64,000 nt of DNA from Hyphomicrobium nitrativorans NL23 (lineage in GTDB: Bacteria > Pseudomonadota > Alphaproteobacteria > Rhizobiales > Hyphomicrobiaceae), in assembly GCF_000503895.1 (NCBI RefSeq), contig NC_022997.1:2421821-2485820 (forward strand), read 5' to 3'. A model generated the notes under the pieces. It searched no databases. It saw only the letters and a list, made by a program, of their open reading frames with translations, and had not been told where the DNA came from. Positions within the stretch are counted from its first letter, which is position 1; each line of letters opens with the position of its first letter. This document shows, in pieces, positions 24,305 through 33,365 of this stretch. The position numbers were made by a program, and so were the translations under genes.

Positions 24305-25099
24305 ATGCCTCACGAAACGGCGCGCGCGGCCGCCGTGCGCGCGCTGCGCCAGCAGCTTGCCCGCCTGGAGGGCGTGCCGAAAGGAGAGCATGACGCTCTT
24401 TCGTTCGGCGTCCCGGCGCTCGACCGCCACCTCCCGCACGGCGGACTGGCTTTCGGGACGCTTCACGAGATCGCGCCTGCCACGGAAGCCGACCTGCCTT
24501 CGGCCTTCGGCTTCATGCTCGCGCTCCTCGGCCGGATGCCGGAGAAAACGCCGCTGCTTCTCCTGCTCGCCGCGAAGAAGCTCATGCGGTGCGGGCGTCC
24601 CCATGGCGCGGGCCTCAACGCATTCGGCCTCGCCCCCGCACGTCTGACGCTGGTCGAAACCACGGACGAAGCCGAAGCCCTCTGGGCCACGGAGGAAGCC
24701 CTCCGCGCCGATGGTCCCGCTGCTGTTGCGAGCGTGCTCGGCGGCAAAATCGATCTCAAGACGAGCCAGCGATTGCATCACACGGCCCGCGAAGCCGGCC
24801 TGCCGCTGCTGCTTCTGCGGCCGGACGGCATCGCGCCTGTCCCGACGGCCACCACGCGCTGGCGCATCGGCCGGGCTCCGGCCACACGCGACCGCTTCGG
24901 TCTGGTGGCGGCTTGGCGCTGGCATGTCACGCTCGAACGGTGCCGCAACGGACGGCCGGGAGACTGGGTGTTGGAGTTCGATCATGCCACGCATCGTTTC
25001 GCTCTGGCTGCCGCAGTGGCCGGTGCATCGCCGGCTCTCGGCAGAGCAGCGGGAACTACGTGCGACGGAGCGGAAGCACCCGCCGCGCGCGCCGGTTGA
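24305..25099 (+). CDS. imuA: ImuA, translesion-synthesis accessory protein
   Basis: 264 residues; ImuA is a RecA-like (SulA-related) protein needed with ImuB and DnaE2 for SOS-induced mutagenesis. Seen: ALSFGVPALDRHLPHGGLAF and GTLHEIAPATEADLPSAFGF at the N-terminus, TPLLLLLAAKKLMRCGRPHG, LDWTI-like strand PLLLLRPDGIAPVPTATTRW, and WRWHVTLERCRNGRPGDWVL near the end. GGAGAAAG precedes the ATG. It lies directly under a LexA box. Its 3' end overlaps the imuB start by 116 bp in another frame, so the last ~38 residues, which have little family character, are shared coding sequence. Confidence 0.9.
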   Translation: MPHETARAAAVRALRQQLARLEGVPKGEHDALSFGVPALDRHLPHGGLAFGTLHEIAPATEADLPSAFGFMLALLGRMPEKTPLLLLLAAKKLMRCGRPHGAGLNAFGLAPARLTLVETTDEAEALWATEEALRADGPAAVASVLGGKIDLKTSQRLHHTAREAGLPLLLLRPDGIAPVPTATTRWRIGRAPATRDRFGLVAAWRWHVTLERCRNGRPGDWVLEFDHATHRFALAAAVAGASPALGRAAGTTCDGAEAPAARAG

Positions 25100-26567
25100 T
25101 CCCACGCGGCCCTTCGTCATCGCCGAAGCGTCGGAAACGGCCCCTCGCATCGTCGCCGTCAATCCGGCTGCGGCAGATGCCGGTCTCGTCGCCGGCATGC
25201 GCCTTGCTGACGCGCGCGCACGCCTGGGTAGCCTGCAGGTGCGCGAAGCCGATCCCACCGCCGACACGGCCGCACTCGAACGTCTCGCACATTGGGCCAC
25301 GCGCTACACGCCCTCCGTCGCGCTCTTCGAAGCCGAGAGCGGAACCGACGGCCTCTTCCTCGACATCACCGGGGCAGCGCACCTCCTGGGCGGAGAAAAA
25401 AACCTGCTCGCGGATCTCGCAAAGCGCCTTGCTGCCGCCGCTCTTCCGGCGCGCCTCGCCGTTGCAGAGACGCCTGGCGCCGCCTGGGCACTCGCGCATT
25501 TTGCGCGCACAAACCGCCCGATCCTGCAGGCGGGAACGGAAGCCGACGCTCTCGCTCCATTACCCGTCGAAGCGCTCCGCCTCGATCCCGCAACCGCCGC
25601 TGCCCTGCGCCGCCTCGGCCTGAAACGCGTCGGCACGCTCATCGGCCAGAACCGCGCGCCCTTCGCCGCGCGCTTCGAAAAGGAGTTTCTGCTTCGCCTC
25701 GACCGGGCGCTCGGCCGCGCACCCGAACCGCTGGCGTTTCTCAGTCCTCCGTCCGCATACACGCAAGGCCGCACGCTGCTCGAACCCATCGACAGCGAGG
25801 AGGCTATCGTCGCCGTCGCAACGCGCTTGATGGGCGATCTCGTGCCCCGCCTCGAAGCGGACGGCAGAGGCGCACGCGCTCTGCGGCTCACTCTCTATCG
25901 CGTCGACGGCGTCGCGCACGAGGTTCCGCTCGGTCTCGCACTTCCGACCCGGAGCCCCGAGCACGTCGCGCGCCTCCTCCGTCTCCGCCTCGAACGGCAT
26001 GCGCGAAGCCTCGAAGCAGGCTTCGGCTTCGAGACGCTCCGTCTTTCCGTCACCGTGGCCGAGGCAATGGCGCCGCGCCAACGCACCTTCGCGCGGTCGG
26101 ACGAAACGGAAAGAGCGCGCCGCTGTACGCGTCTTCACGACGCCCTGCGTCAGCGCCTCGGCCCGCAAAGCGTCCGCCATCTGGCGCCCGCCGAAAGTCA
26201 CGTCCCTGAACGCAGCCAGATCTCCTGCATCGCGCCGGACGAAACATCGGCCTGGCCCGCGCTCGAAACTGTACAACCGCGCCCTCCCCTCCTGCTCGCG
26301 CATCCCGAACCTGCGAGCGTCGTCGCCCTCGTCCCCGACGGCCCGCCGCTGCGCATCCGCTGGCGCGGCACGCTTTCGACGGTCGCGGGCGCAGAGGGGC
26401 CGGAGCGCATCGCCGCCGAATGGTGGCGGGAGGGCGCGGATGCACCGACGCGCGATTATTACCTCGTCGAAGACGCGACCGGCCGCCGGCTCTGGCTCTA
26501 CCGCGAGGGCATTCCCGGCCGCGAAACAGCCGCCGCGTGCTGGTTCGTGCACGGCCTCTTTCCGTGA
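24984..26567 (+). CDS. imuB: ImuB, catalytically inactive Y-family polymerase
   Basis: 527 residues. It starts [20 protein letters not shown], the usual ImuB opening, and follows the Y-family layout: palm/fingers region ([20 protein letters not shown]), helix-hairpin-helix region ([20 protein letters not shown]) and a long C-terminal region. The catalytic acidic residues of active Y-family enzymes are not in their usual places, as in known ImuB. It is the hub that binds the beta clamp, ImuA and DnaE2 at lesions. GGAG lies 7 nt before the ATG at 24984, which supports a true overlap of 116 bp with imuA. dnaE2 follows after 28 nt. Confidence 0.92.
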   Translation: MPRIVSLWLPQWPVHRRLSAEQRELRATERKHPPRAPVDPTRPFVIAEASETAPRIVAVNPAAADAGLVAGMRLADARARLGSLQVREADPTADTAALERLAHWATRYTPSVALFEAESGTDGLFLDITGAAHLLGGEKNLLADLAKRLAAAALPARLAVAETPGAAWALAHFARTNRPILQAGTEADALAPLPVEALRLDPATAAALRRLGLKRVGTLIGQNRAPFAARFEKEFLLRLDRALGRAPEPLAFLSPPSAYTQGRTLLEPIDSEEAIVAVATRLMGDLVPRLEADGRGARALRLTLYRVDGVAHEVPLGLALPTRSPEHVARLLRLRLERHARSLEAGFGFETLRLSVTVAEAMAPRQRTFARSDETERARRCTRLHDALRQRLGPQSVRHLAPAESHVPERSQISCIAPDETSAWPALETVQPRPPLLLAHPEPASVVALVPDGPPLRIRWRGTLSTVAGAEGPERIAAEWWREGADAPTRDYYLVEDATGRRLWLYREGIPGRETAAACWFVHGLFP

Positions 26568-26595
26568 GCCCCAAACTTCTCCCGAGCACAGGACC

Positions 26596-29500
26596 ATGAC
26601 CCGCTACGCCGAACTCGCCGTCACCACCAACTTCTCGTTCCTGCGGGGCGCATCTCATCCCGCGGAAATGGTGGCGGCTGCCGAAGCGCTCGGCCTCGAC
26701 GCCCTCGCGATCGCAGACCGCAATAGCTTCGCCGGGGTCGTGCGCGCCTACGACGAATGGAAGAAGCAGGAGAAAGAAAAACAGGAAACGCTGAAGCGGA
26801 ATGCGGTGAAGCTGATCGTCGCCACCCGACTCGTCACCGTGGACGGATTCGAAGCCATCGCCTACCCCACCGACCGCGAAGCCTATGCGCGCCTCTGCCG
26901 GCTCCTGACGAACGGCAAAGGAAAGACCGGAAAAGGCGAGCACACGGAATGCCACATCGGCTTCGAGGACATCCTCGCAGCGCCCGACGGCCAGATCCTC
27001 ATCGCGCTGCCGCCCGACACGCTCACCGCCAGCTTCGCAGAACGCCTCGAACGCCTCGCCCGCATCGCACCGGGGCGCAGCTATCTTGCGGGCGCGCACC
27101 GCTACCGGGGCGACGAGCCGCGCCGCCTCGGCCTGCTCAGCGAACTGGCCCGCCGCGCCGGCACACCCCTCGTCGCGACGAACGACGCGCACTACCACAC
27201 GCCCACGCGCCGCCCGCTCGCCGACGTGCTCACCTGCATCCGCGAGACATGTACGATCCACGAGGCCGGCTTCCGCCTCGCCGCAAACGCCGAACGCCAC
27301 CTGAAGCCGCCCGCCGAGATGGCGCGCCTGTTCTCATCCTTCCCCGACGCGATCGCACGCACCATCGAGATCTCAGACGCCTGCCGCTTCTCGCTCGGGG
27401 ATCTCAAGAACGAGTACCCCGACGAACCCGTTCCGCCCGGAAAGACGGCCCAGCAGCATCTCGAAGACCTGACCTGGAGCGGCGCCCGAGACCGCTATCC
27501 GCACGGCATCCCCGACGATGTTCGCGCGCGCGTCCTCGAAGAGCTCGGCATCATCGCCCAACTCGACTACGCGCGTTACTTCCTCACCGTCCACGACGTG
27601 GTGCGCTTCGCGCGCCGCGAAGGCATCCTTTGCCAGGGCCGCGGCTCGGCCGCCAACAGCGCCGTCTGCTATTGCCTCCGCATCACGGAGGTCAACCCCA
27701 ACGAAAGCAAGCTGCTTTTCGCGCGCTTCATCTCCGTGGAACGCGGCGAACCGCCCGACATCGACGTCGACTTCGAGCATGAGCGGCGCGAGGAGGTGAT
27801 CCAGTACATCTACAAACGCTACGGCCGCGAATACGCCGCCATCTGCGCCACCGTCATTCATTACCGCTCGCGCCGCGCCATCCGCGATGTCGGAAAGGCG
27901 CTCGGCCTCACACCCGATGTCACCGCGGCGCTGGCCAAGACGGTGTGGGGCAGCCACGCCGACGGCCTCCCCGACACGCACATCCGCGAAGCCGGCTTCG
28001 ATCCGGCGAACCCGCAGATCCATCGGGCCGTCACGCTCGCCCGCGCGTTGATCGGCTTTCCGCGCCATCTCTCCCAGCACGTCGGCGGCTTCATCCTCAC
28101 GCGCCGCCGCCTCGACGAAACGGTGCCCATCTCCAAGGCCGCCATGGCGGATCGCACCTTCATCGAATGGGACAAGGACGACATCGACACGCTCGGCCTC
28201 ATGAAGGTCGATGTGCTGGCGCTCGGGATGCTGAGCTGTCTCAGGCGCGGTCTCGATCTCCTCAAGACGCATTACGACAGGCCTTTGACGCTTGCGACCC
28301 TCCCGGGAGAGGACACCGACGACGCCAAGGCCGTCTACGCGATGCTTCAAAAAGCGGATTCCATCGGCGTGTTCCAGGTCGAGAGCCGCGCGCAGATGTC
28401 GATGCTGCCGCGCTTGCAGCCGAAAGAGTTCTACGACCTCGTCATCGAGGTGGCCATCGTGCGGCCCGGCCCGATCCAGGGCAACATGGTGCACCCCTAC
28501 CTGAAGCGGCGCCAAAATCCCGACGAGGTCACCTACCCCTCACCCGCGCCGCCTCACAATCCCGATGAGCTCAAGGAGGTGCTGAGCCGCACGCTCGGCG
28601 TGCCGTTGTTCCAGGAGCAGGCGATGCAGATCGCCATCACCGCCGCCGAGTTCACGCCCGACGAAGCGGACGGCCTCCGCCGCGCCATGGCCACCTTCCG
28701 CCACAACGGCAACGTCCATAAATATCGCGACAAGTTCATTCAGCGCATGACCGCGCGCGGTTACGATCCCGAATTCGTCGAGAGCTGCTTCGGTCAGATC
28801 GAAGGCTTCGGCGAATACGGCTTTCCGGAAAGCCACGCCGCGAGCTTCGCGCTCCTCGTTTACGCCTCCGCCTGGCTTAAGTGCCATTATCCGGATGTGT
28901 TCTGCGCTGCGATCCTGAACAGCCTGCCGATGGGTTTCTATCAACCCGCCCAGCTTGTGCGCGACGCACGCGAGCACGCCGTCGAAGTCCGCGCGCCCGA
29001 CGTCAACTTCAGCGCATGGGACTGCACGCTGGAGCCCGCCTCGGAGGGTCCGCACCGCTTCGCCGTGCGGCTCGGCCTCCGACAGATCGACGGCATGAGC
29101 GAGGCCGATACAAAACGGATCGTCGCCACACGTGGCAACGGCTATGCGAGCCTCGAACGTTTCGCCGCCGTCTCAGGTCTGCCCCGCGGCACGGTCGAAC
29201 GCCTCGCCGCTGCCGACGCGCTGCGCTCCCTCGGCCTGGATCGCCGCCGCGGTCTCTGGTCGGCGCGACGCCTCGAAAGCATCGGCCTCGCGGGCGAAGG
29301 CACGAGCCAGCGCACGACCGCACCGTCCGCACCCGACGCGCCACCGCTTCCGCTCTTCGCGCCGCACGTCAGCGACGACCTCTTCACCGAGCCCGAGACG
29401 ACGCTTCCTTCCATGCCGCTCTCCGAGCACGTGGCGGAGGATTACGTGACGACCGGCCTTTCGCTCAAGGCGCACCCTGTTGCATTCTTTCGTCCACGTC

Positions 29501-29904
29501 TGGTCCGGCGAGGCGTCATATCCAGCGAAGAATTGCGAGACGCAGCACGCACAGCCCACAACCGGCGCATCGCCATCGCGGGACTCGTGCTCACGCGCCA
29601 GATGCCGGGCGGCAAGAAGGTCGTCTTCCTCACCCTCGAAGACGAAACCGGGATCGCCAACGTCATCGTCTGGCCGAAGATCTTCGCCGCCAACCGCCGC
29701 ACGGTCATGTCCGCGCGCTTTCTCGGCGTAAGAGGCCGTGTGCAGCGCGCCGGCATTGTCATTCACGTCCTCGCCGAAAGCTTCTTCGATCTCTCGGGCG
29801 AGCTTGCGCATCTGCACGATCCGGAACGTTTGGCGGAAGCGGCCGCGACCTCGCCTCCGGCGTCGCACGACAGCATCCCCATCAAGAGCCGCGACTTCCA
29901 TTGA
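26596..29904 (+). CDS. dnaE2: Error-prone DNA polymerase III alpha subunit, DnaE2
   Basis: 1102 residues, the DnaE2 length. Domains in order: PHP ([20 protein letters not shown], then [10 protein letters not shown]); palm with [17 protein letters not shown] and [16 protein letters not shown] near residues 385-398, which carries catalytic Asp residues; [20 protein letters not shown] with the third Asp; fingers with [20 protein letters not shown]; helix-hairpin-helix; C-terminal OB fold ([20 protein letters not shown]). DnaE2 copies damaged DNA with ImuA and ImuB under SOS control. The operon context and LexA box agree. It is full length, with no frameshift seen. Confidence 0.96.
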   Translation: MTRYAELAVTTNFSFLRGASHPAEMVAAAEALGLDALAIADRNSFAGVVRAYDEWKKQEKEKQETLKRNAVKLIVATRLVTVDGFEAIAYPTDREAYARLCRLLTNGKGKTGKGEHTECHIGFEDILAAPDGQILIALPPDTLTASFAERLERLARIAPGRSYLAGAHRYRGDEPRRLGLLSELARRAGTPLVATNDAHYHTPTRRPLADVLTCIRETCTIHEAGFRLAANAERHLKPPAEMARLFSSFPDAIARTIEISDACRFSLGDLKNEYPDEPVPPGKTAQQHLEDLTWSGARDRYPHGIPDDVRARVLEELGIIAQLDYARYFLTVHDVVRFARREGILCQGRGSAANSAVCYCLRITEVNPNESKLLFARFISVERGEPPDIDVDFEHERREEVIQYIYKRYGREYAAICATVIHYRSRRAIRDVGKALGLTPDVTAALAKTVWGSHADGLPDTHIREAGFDPANPQIHRAVTLARALIGFPRHLSQHVGGFILTRRRLDETVPISKAAMADRTFIEWDKDDIDTLGLMKVDVLALGMLSCLRRGLDLLKTHYDRPLTLATLPGEDTDDAKAVYAMLQKADSIGVFQVESRAQMSMLPRLQPKEFYDLVIEVAIVRPGPIQGNMVHPYLKRRQNPDEVTYPSPAPPHNPDELKEVLSRTLGVPLFQEQAMQIAITAAEFTPDEADGLRRAMATFRHNGNVHKYRDKFIQRMTARGYDPEFVESCFGQIEGFGEYGFPESHAASFALLVYASAWLKCHYPDVFCAAILNSLPMGFYQPAQLVRDAREHAVEVRAPDVNFSAWDCTLEPASEGPHRFAVRLGLRQIDGMSEADTKRIVATRGNGYASLERFAAVSGLPRGTVERLAAADALRSLGLDRRRGLWSARRLESIGLAGEGTSQRTTAPSAPDAPPLPLFAPHVSDDLFTEPETTLPSMPLSEHVAEDYVTTGLSLKAHPVAFFRPRLVRRGVISSEELRDAARTAHNRRIAIAGLVLTRQMPGGKKVVFLTLEDETGIANVIVWPKIFAANRRTVMSARFLGVRGRVQRAGIVIHVLAESFFDLSGELAHLHDPERLAEAAATSPPASHDSIPIKSRDFH

Positions 29905-29943
29905 AGCCGTCAATCGACCGATCGGAAAATAGTGCTTGCCCTA

Positions 29944-29967
29944 CGCTATATTCGCATGAATATAACA
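29944..29967 (+). promoter_or_regulatory. ModE-like operator (Mo-box) upstream of the TonB receptor
   Basis: CGCTATAT-N8-ATATAACA, an imperfect palindrome whose halves read CGCTATAT and, reversed, TGTTATAT. This matches the remembered ModE operator pattern CGNTATAT-N8-inverse, including the 8-bp spacing of the E. coli modA site. TATAAC inside it could be a -10 element with TTGCCC (29936-29941) as a distant -35, so binding would block transcription. It lies 48 nt upstream of the receptor start codon. Confidence 0.6.
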
Positions 29968-30015
29968 TTAAGGGGACTGAGGCCCCAAAAGGGCCGCATT
30001 CATTAGGGGGGACAA

Positions 30016-32265
30016 ATGTCCAAAAAAATGCTCGCGGCCATGGCCGCGGCCGGTCTTTGTGCGGGCATCGCATCGCCGGCACTCGCTCAGAACGCTGCCG
30101 CCACCACAGCAGGCGGCGACGTCACCGCCGACGAGGCGACGCCACTGCCGCCCATCGTCGTTCAATCGCCCTCGGAGCCCATCCGCCGCAAAAGCCGCGC
30201 GACGCGCCAGACGTCATCCCCGGCCCCCGGTGTGGTGATCGACGACGGCGCATCCTTCGAAGGAGACGGCGGCTCTGGCCGCGGGAGCGTCGGCGCCTTC
30301 ACGCTCGGCCAGATCGATATGGTCGGTGGATCGACCATCACCAACGAGGCCATGTGGACCTATAATAAGCAGTCGCTCGACGAAGCCGTGAGCATCGCCC
30401 CCGGCGTCTCCGCCCACACCACGGGCGGGCGGCGCAACGAGCGCGACATCTACGTGCGCGGCTTCGACCGCATTCGCGTGCCACTCTCCATCGACGGGGT
30501 GCGCGTCTATCTTCCGGCCGACAACCGCCTCGACATGAACCGCTTCCTGACGCCGGATCTCGCCGAGATCCAGATTCAGAAGGGCTATGTCTCGGTGCTC
30601 AACGGGCCCGGCGGCATGGGCGGCGCCATCAACATGGTCAGCCGCAAACCCACCAAGGCCTTCGAAGCGGAAGGCCGCGCCGGCATCGTGACCACGGGCG
30701 ATATCAACGATCTGAACCAGTGGAGCAGCTACGCCTACGCAGGTACGCGCCAGAAAGGCTATTACGCGCAGATCAGCGGCACCATCGTCGATCAGGATCA
30801 TTTCAACGTGTCGGACGATTTCCGTCCGCGCCAGTCCACGCCGTTCGACGCGCGCTTCCCCTACGAGAATGGCGGCATCCGTGAGAACTCGGATTTCCGC
30901 GACTGGCGCATCAACGCCAAGATCGGCATCACGCCGAACGCGACGGACGAGTACAGCATCAACTACACGACCCAGAGCGGCCGCAAGAACGCCCCGCTCC
31001 ATGTCGCCAAAGAGCAACTTCAAACGCAGCGCTACTGGCAGTGGCCGTGGTGGGACATCCAGAGCCTGTCGTGGCTCTCGAAGACCCAGCTTGGCAGCGC
31101 GTCCTATGTGAAAACCAACGTCTATTACAACACGTTCGAGAACCGCCTGAGTTCTTTCGACGACGCGACCTTCTCGTCGCAGCGCATGTTCAACCCCACG
31201 TTCAACAGCGACTATGACGACTTCGCTTACGGCGGCTTCGTCGAGATGGGCACCGAGCTCATTCCAATGAACACACTCAAGGGCGCGATCCACTACCGTC
31301 GCGACGATCACAGTGAGCGTAATATCCAGGCTCCCGACAACCCGGCGACGTTCACGGAGCCGTGGCACGGCAACGTGGAAGACACTTGGTCGTTCGCCAT
31401 CGAGAACACGTTCCACGCCGCCCGCAACCTCGATATCATCGCGGGCCTGAGCTACGATTATCTCGACGTGAAAGAAGCCAACGATTTCCGCAACGGCGCT
31501 TTCCTCAATCGCCAGACGACGACAGTCGACGCCTGGAACTATCAAGGCGGCGCGATCTACCGCTTCTCGGATACGGGCAGCGCCCACGCAACCGTCTCCA
31601 GCCGCACGCGCTTCGCAACCGTATTCGAGCGCTATAGCGAGCGTTTCGGATACGCCGTTCCGAACCCGGACCTCGCACCGGAACGTTCGACCAACTACGA
31701 GATCGGCGCGACCGAAACGTTCTTCGGTCAGGCGCGCGTGTCAGGCGCCGTCTTCTACTCCGACCTCGAAGACTCGATCCAATCGGCCTACATCATCCGT
31801 CCCTCCGACGGAGCCATCCTCTCCCAGAACCAGAACGTGACCGGCGAGCATTACGGTTTCGAGGTTTCGGTCGACTGGGACATCGCACCGGGCCTGCGCG
31901 TCGGCGGCAACTACACTTACCTGAACCGCAGCTACGATTACATCACACCCGGCACGAAGCCCGAGGGAACGCCGGACCACGAGGCCTTCCTTTACCTGTC
32001 CTGGGATGTCCTCCCCAACCTCACGCTGACGCCGAGCCTTGCGCTCGCCAGCGACCGCTACAGCATCGTCTCAAGCGGACGCACGCGTACCTTCATCGAG
32101 ACGGGCAGCTATGCGCTCGCAAACGTGCAGGCCGAATATCGGTTCAACGACAACGCATCGGCCGCGATCGGCGTCACGAACCTGTTCGACGAGGACTATG
32201 AGCTCGTGGAAGGCTTCCCAGAGGCCGGACGCCAATTCTTCGCCAACGCGCGCGTGAAGTTCTGA
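30016..32265 (+). CDS. TonB-dependent outer-membrane receptor
   Basis: 749 residues: signal peptide (to ALAQ near residue 25), a possible TonB box (PPIVVQ, residues 45-50), plug domain (YNKQSLDEAVSIAPGVSAHT, RNERDIYVRGFDRIRVPLSI, then VSVLNGPGGMGGAINMVSRK), and a 22-strand-type barrel ending in FFANARVKF with the terminal Phe of outer-membrane proteins. It uses TonB-ExbBD energy to import a scarce solute. The substrate is not evident from sequence. A ModE-like palindrome lies upstream and a molbindin gene 70 nt downstream, which suggests molybdate or tungstate, possibly chelated. Iron or siderophore transport remains the default alternative. GGGGGGA precedes the ATG. Confidence 0.93.
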   Translation: MSKKMLAAMAAAGLCAGIASPALAQNAAATTAGGDVTADEATPLPPIVVQSPSEPIRRKSRATRQTSSPAPGVVIDDGASFEGDGGSGRGSVGAFTLGQIDMVGGSTITNEAMWTYNKQSLDEAVSIAPGVSAHTTGGRRNERDIYVRGFDRIRVPLSIDGVRVYLPADNRLDMNRFLTPDLAEIQIQKGYVSVLNGPGGMGGAINMVSRKPTKAFEAEGRAGIVTTGDINDLNQWSSYAYAGTRQKGYYAQISGTIVDQDHFNVSDDFRPRQSTPFDARFPYENGGIRENSDFRDWRINAKIGITPNATDEYSINYTTQSGRKNAPLHVAKEQLQTQRYWQWPWWDIQSLSWLSKTQLGSASYVKTNVYYNTFENRLSSFDDATFSSQRMFNPTFNSDYDDFAYGGFVEMGTELIPMNTLKGAIHYRRDDHSERNIQAPDNPATFTEPWHGNVEDTWSFAIENTFHAARNLDIIAGLSYDYLDVKEANDFRNGAFLNRQTTTVDAWNYQGGAIYRFSDTGSAHATVSSRTRFATVFERYSERFGYAVPNPDLAPERSTNYEIGATETFFGQARVSGAVFYSDLEDSIQSAYIIRPSDGAILSQNQNVTGEHYGFEVSVDWDIAPGLRVGGNYTYLNRSYDYITPGTKPEGTPDHEAFLYLSWDVLPNLTLTPSLALASDRYSIVSSGRTRTFIETGSYALANVQAEYRFNDNASAAIGVTNLFDEDYELVEGFPEAGRQFFANARVKF

Positions 32266-32282
32266 CGTCGCTCTTTCAAATT

Positions 32283-32322
32283 CGCCTGGCGTTATATATG
32301 TAAGAATATAGAACGCCAGGCG
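32283..32322. promoter_or_regulatory. Palindrome upstream of mop; ModE-like core inside a long inverted repeat
   Basis: Outer 11-bp arms CGCCTGGCGTT / AACGCCAGGCG enclose an AT-rich core. The operator-like part is CGTTATAT-N10-ATAGAACG (32290-32315), with halves CGTTATATAT and, reversed, CGTTCTATAT. It resembles the 29944 site but the spacing is 10, not 8. As RNA it would be a strong hairpin between the receptor and mop genes, so attenuation or RNA processing is an alternative reading. It ends 13 nt before the mop ATG. Confidence 0.55.
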
Positions 32323-32335
32323 GAAGGAACCCTCC

Positions 32336-32542
32336 ATGAAACTCAGCGCACGCAACGTCCTTCAGGGAAAAATCGTGGAGATCGTGAAGGGCGCCACCAC
32401 GGCCCATGTCAAGATCGACGTCGGCGGCACGACCATCACGGCCTCGATCACCAACGAGGCGGTCGACGACCTGAAGCTCGAAAACGGCATGACGGCATCC
32501 GCCGTCATCAAGGCGTCCGACGTTATGATCGGCGTCGCCTGA
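32336..32542 (+). CDS. mop: Molbindin (Mop), molybdate/tungstate-binding protein
   Basis: 68 residues, a single TOBE/Mop domain: MKLSARNVLQGKIVEIVKGA, TTAHVKIDVGGTTITASITN, EAVDDLKLENGMTASAVIKA, ending SDVMIGVA. Molbindins are small cytosolic hexamers that store or buffer molybdate (or tungstate). The length and the N-(V/Q)(L/F)xGKV and SVMxGV-type motifs are exactly those of stand-alone Mop proteins. AAGGAA lies 7 nt before the ATG. It lies between a TonB-dependent receptor and a periplasmic-protein gene, and directly after a ModE-like palindrome. The family is confident; the metal preference is not determinable. Confidence 0.93.
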   Translation: MKLSARNVLQGKIVEIVKGATTAHVKIDVGGTTITASITNEAVDDLKLENGMTASAVIKASDVMIGVA

Positions 32543-32566
32543 TAAAAGAAATCATGGAGTGACCGC

Positions 32567-33121
32567 ATGTCCCGATTTCGTCTTCTGCTCGCAGGCGCAG
32601 TGGTCGTCGGCGCGCTCGCTCCGGCCGGTTATGCGCACGAGCAGGGCCACGGCGGTGCTCAGAAAAAGGAAAGCACCTGCACCGAATTCATCTGGCCGCT
32701 CGAAACCGAGCGCGCATGGTTCCGCGCGAACGACGCCCTTCCGCTGAAATCGGGCGACACGTTCGCAACGCCTCCGACCGACAAAGCCATCCGCGTGCAG
32801 TTGCGCCCCTCCGCAAGTGTCGAGCTGCCCGCTCCACCCACCAGCACCCCGAAGCCGGACGACGCCAAGCGCTTCGCGGGTGTCATCCATTTCAAAGACA
32901 TCAAGGAAGGCCATTACCAGGTCGCGATCTCGACGAGCGGCTGGATCGATGTCGTGCAAGGCGGCAAAGCTCTCGAAGCGACCGCCCACACCGGCTCGCC
33001 CCACTGCGACGAGTTGCGCAAAAGCGTGCGCTTCGAGATCGCGGCCGGCCCGTTTTCCGTGCAAGTCTATGGTGTGCCCACCGACACGATCCGTTTCGCA
33101 GTCAGGCCCGCAGCCGACTGA
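32567..33121 (+). CDS. Periplasmic protein linked to the receptor-mop locus
   Basis: 184 residues with signal peptide (MSRFRLLLAGAVVVGALAPA and on to YAHE). The mature protein starts with a His-rich EQGHGG segment and contains CTEFIWPLETERAWF, GHYQVAISTSGWIDVVQGGK and PHCDELRKSVRFEIAAGPFS. It is a beta-rich domain of a family I recall from alphaproteobacteria, sometimes mislabelled homogentisate dioxygenase; that label is not supported here. Two Cys may pair. GGAG lies 7 nt before the ATG, 24 nt after mop, so co-expression is very likely. A periplasmic binding or chaperone role for the imported solute is inference only. Confidence 0.78.
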   Translation: MSRFRLLLAGAVVVGALAPAGYAHEQGHGGAQKKESTCTEFIWPLETERAWFRANDALPLKSGDTFATPPTDKAIRVQLRPSASVELPAPPTSTPKPDDAKRFAGVIHFKDIKEGHYQVAISTSGWIDVVQGGKALEATAHTGSPHCDELRKSVRFEIAAGPFSVQVYGVPTDTIRFAVRPAAD

Positions 33122-33365
33122 TCGATAATCCGCCAAATTGGCGGCATTCCCGATTGAACCAGAACCCTTGAAGCGTGTTTTCGCATCACCTTAGGGTGAT
33201 GTCCTGAGCGCGACCGCGCGGACGCTCGCCTGTCACCGAAATTCGGTATATCCCTGATTATTCACTGGAGACGCCGTCGTGGTCCCAGCTCTCAAGCCTG
33301 CAACGATGCGGGCTTCGCCCTTGGCTCGCAGCGGCGCGAGCCTCGAAATAAGGATCCGACCGGGC

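Noticed and set aside
32567-33121. Annotation as homogentisate 1,2-dioxygenase
   Set aside because: The protein is a short exported domain without the cupin metal ligands or the length of that enzyme; the label seems a propagated error for this family.
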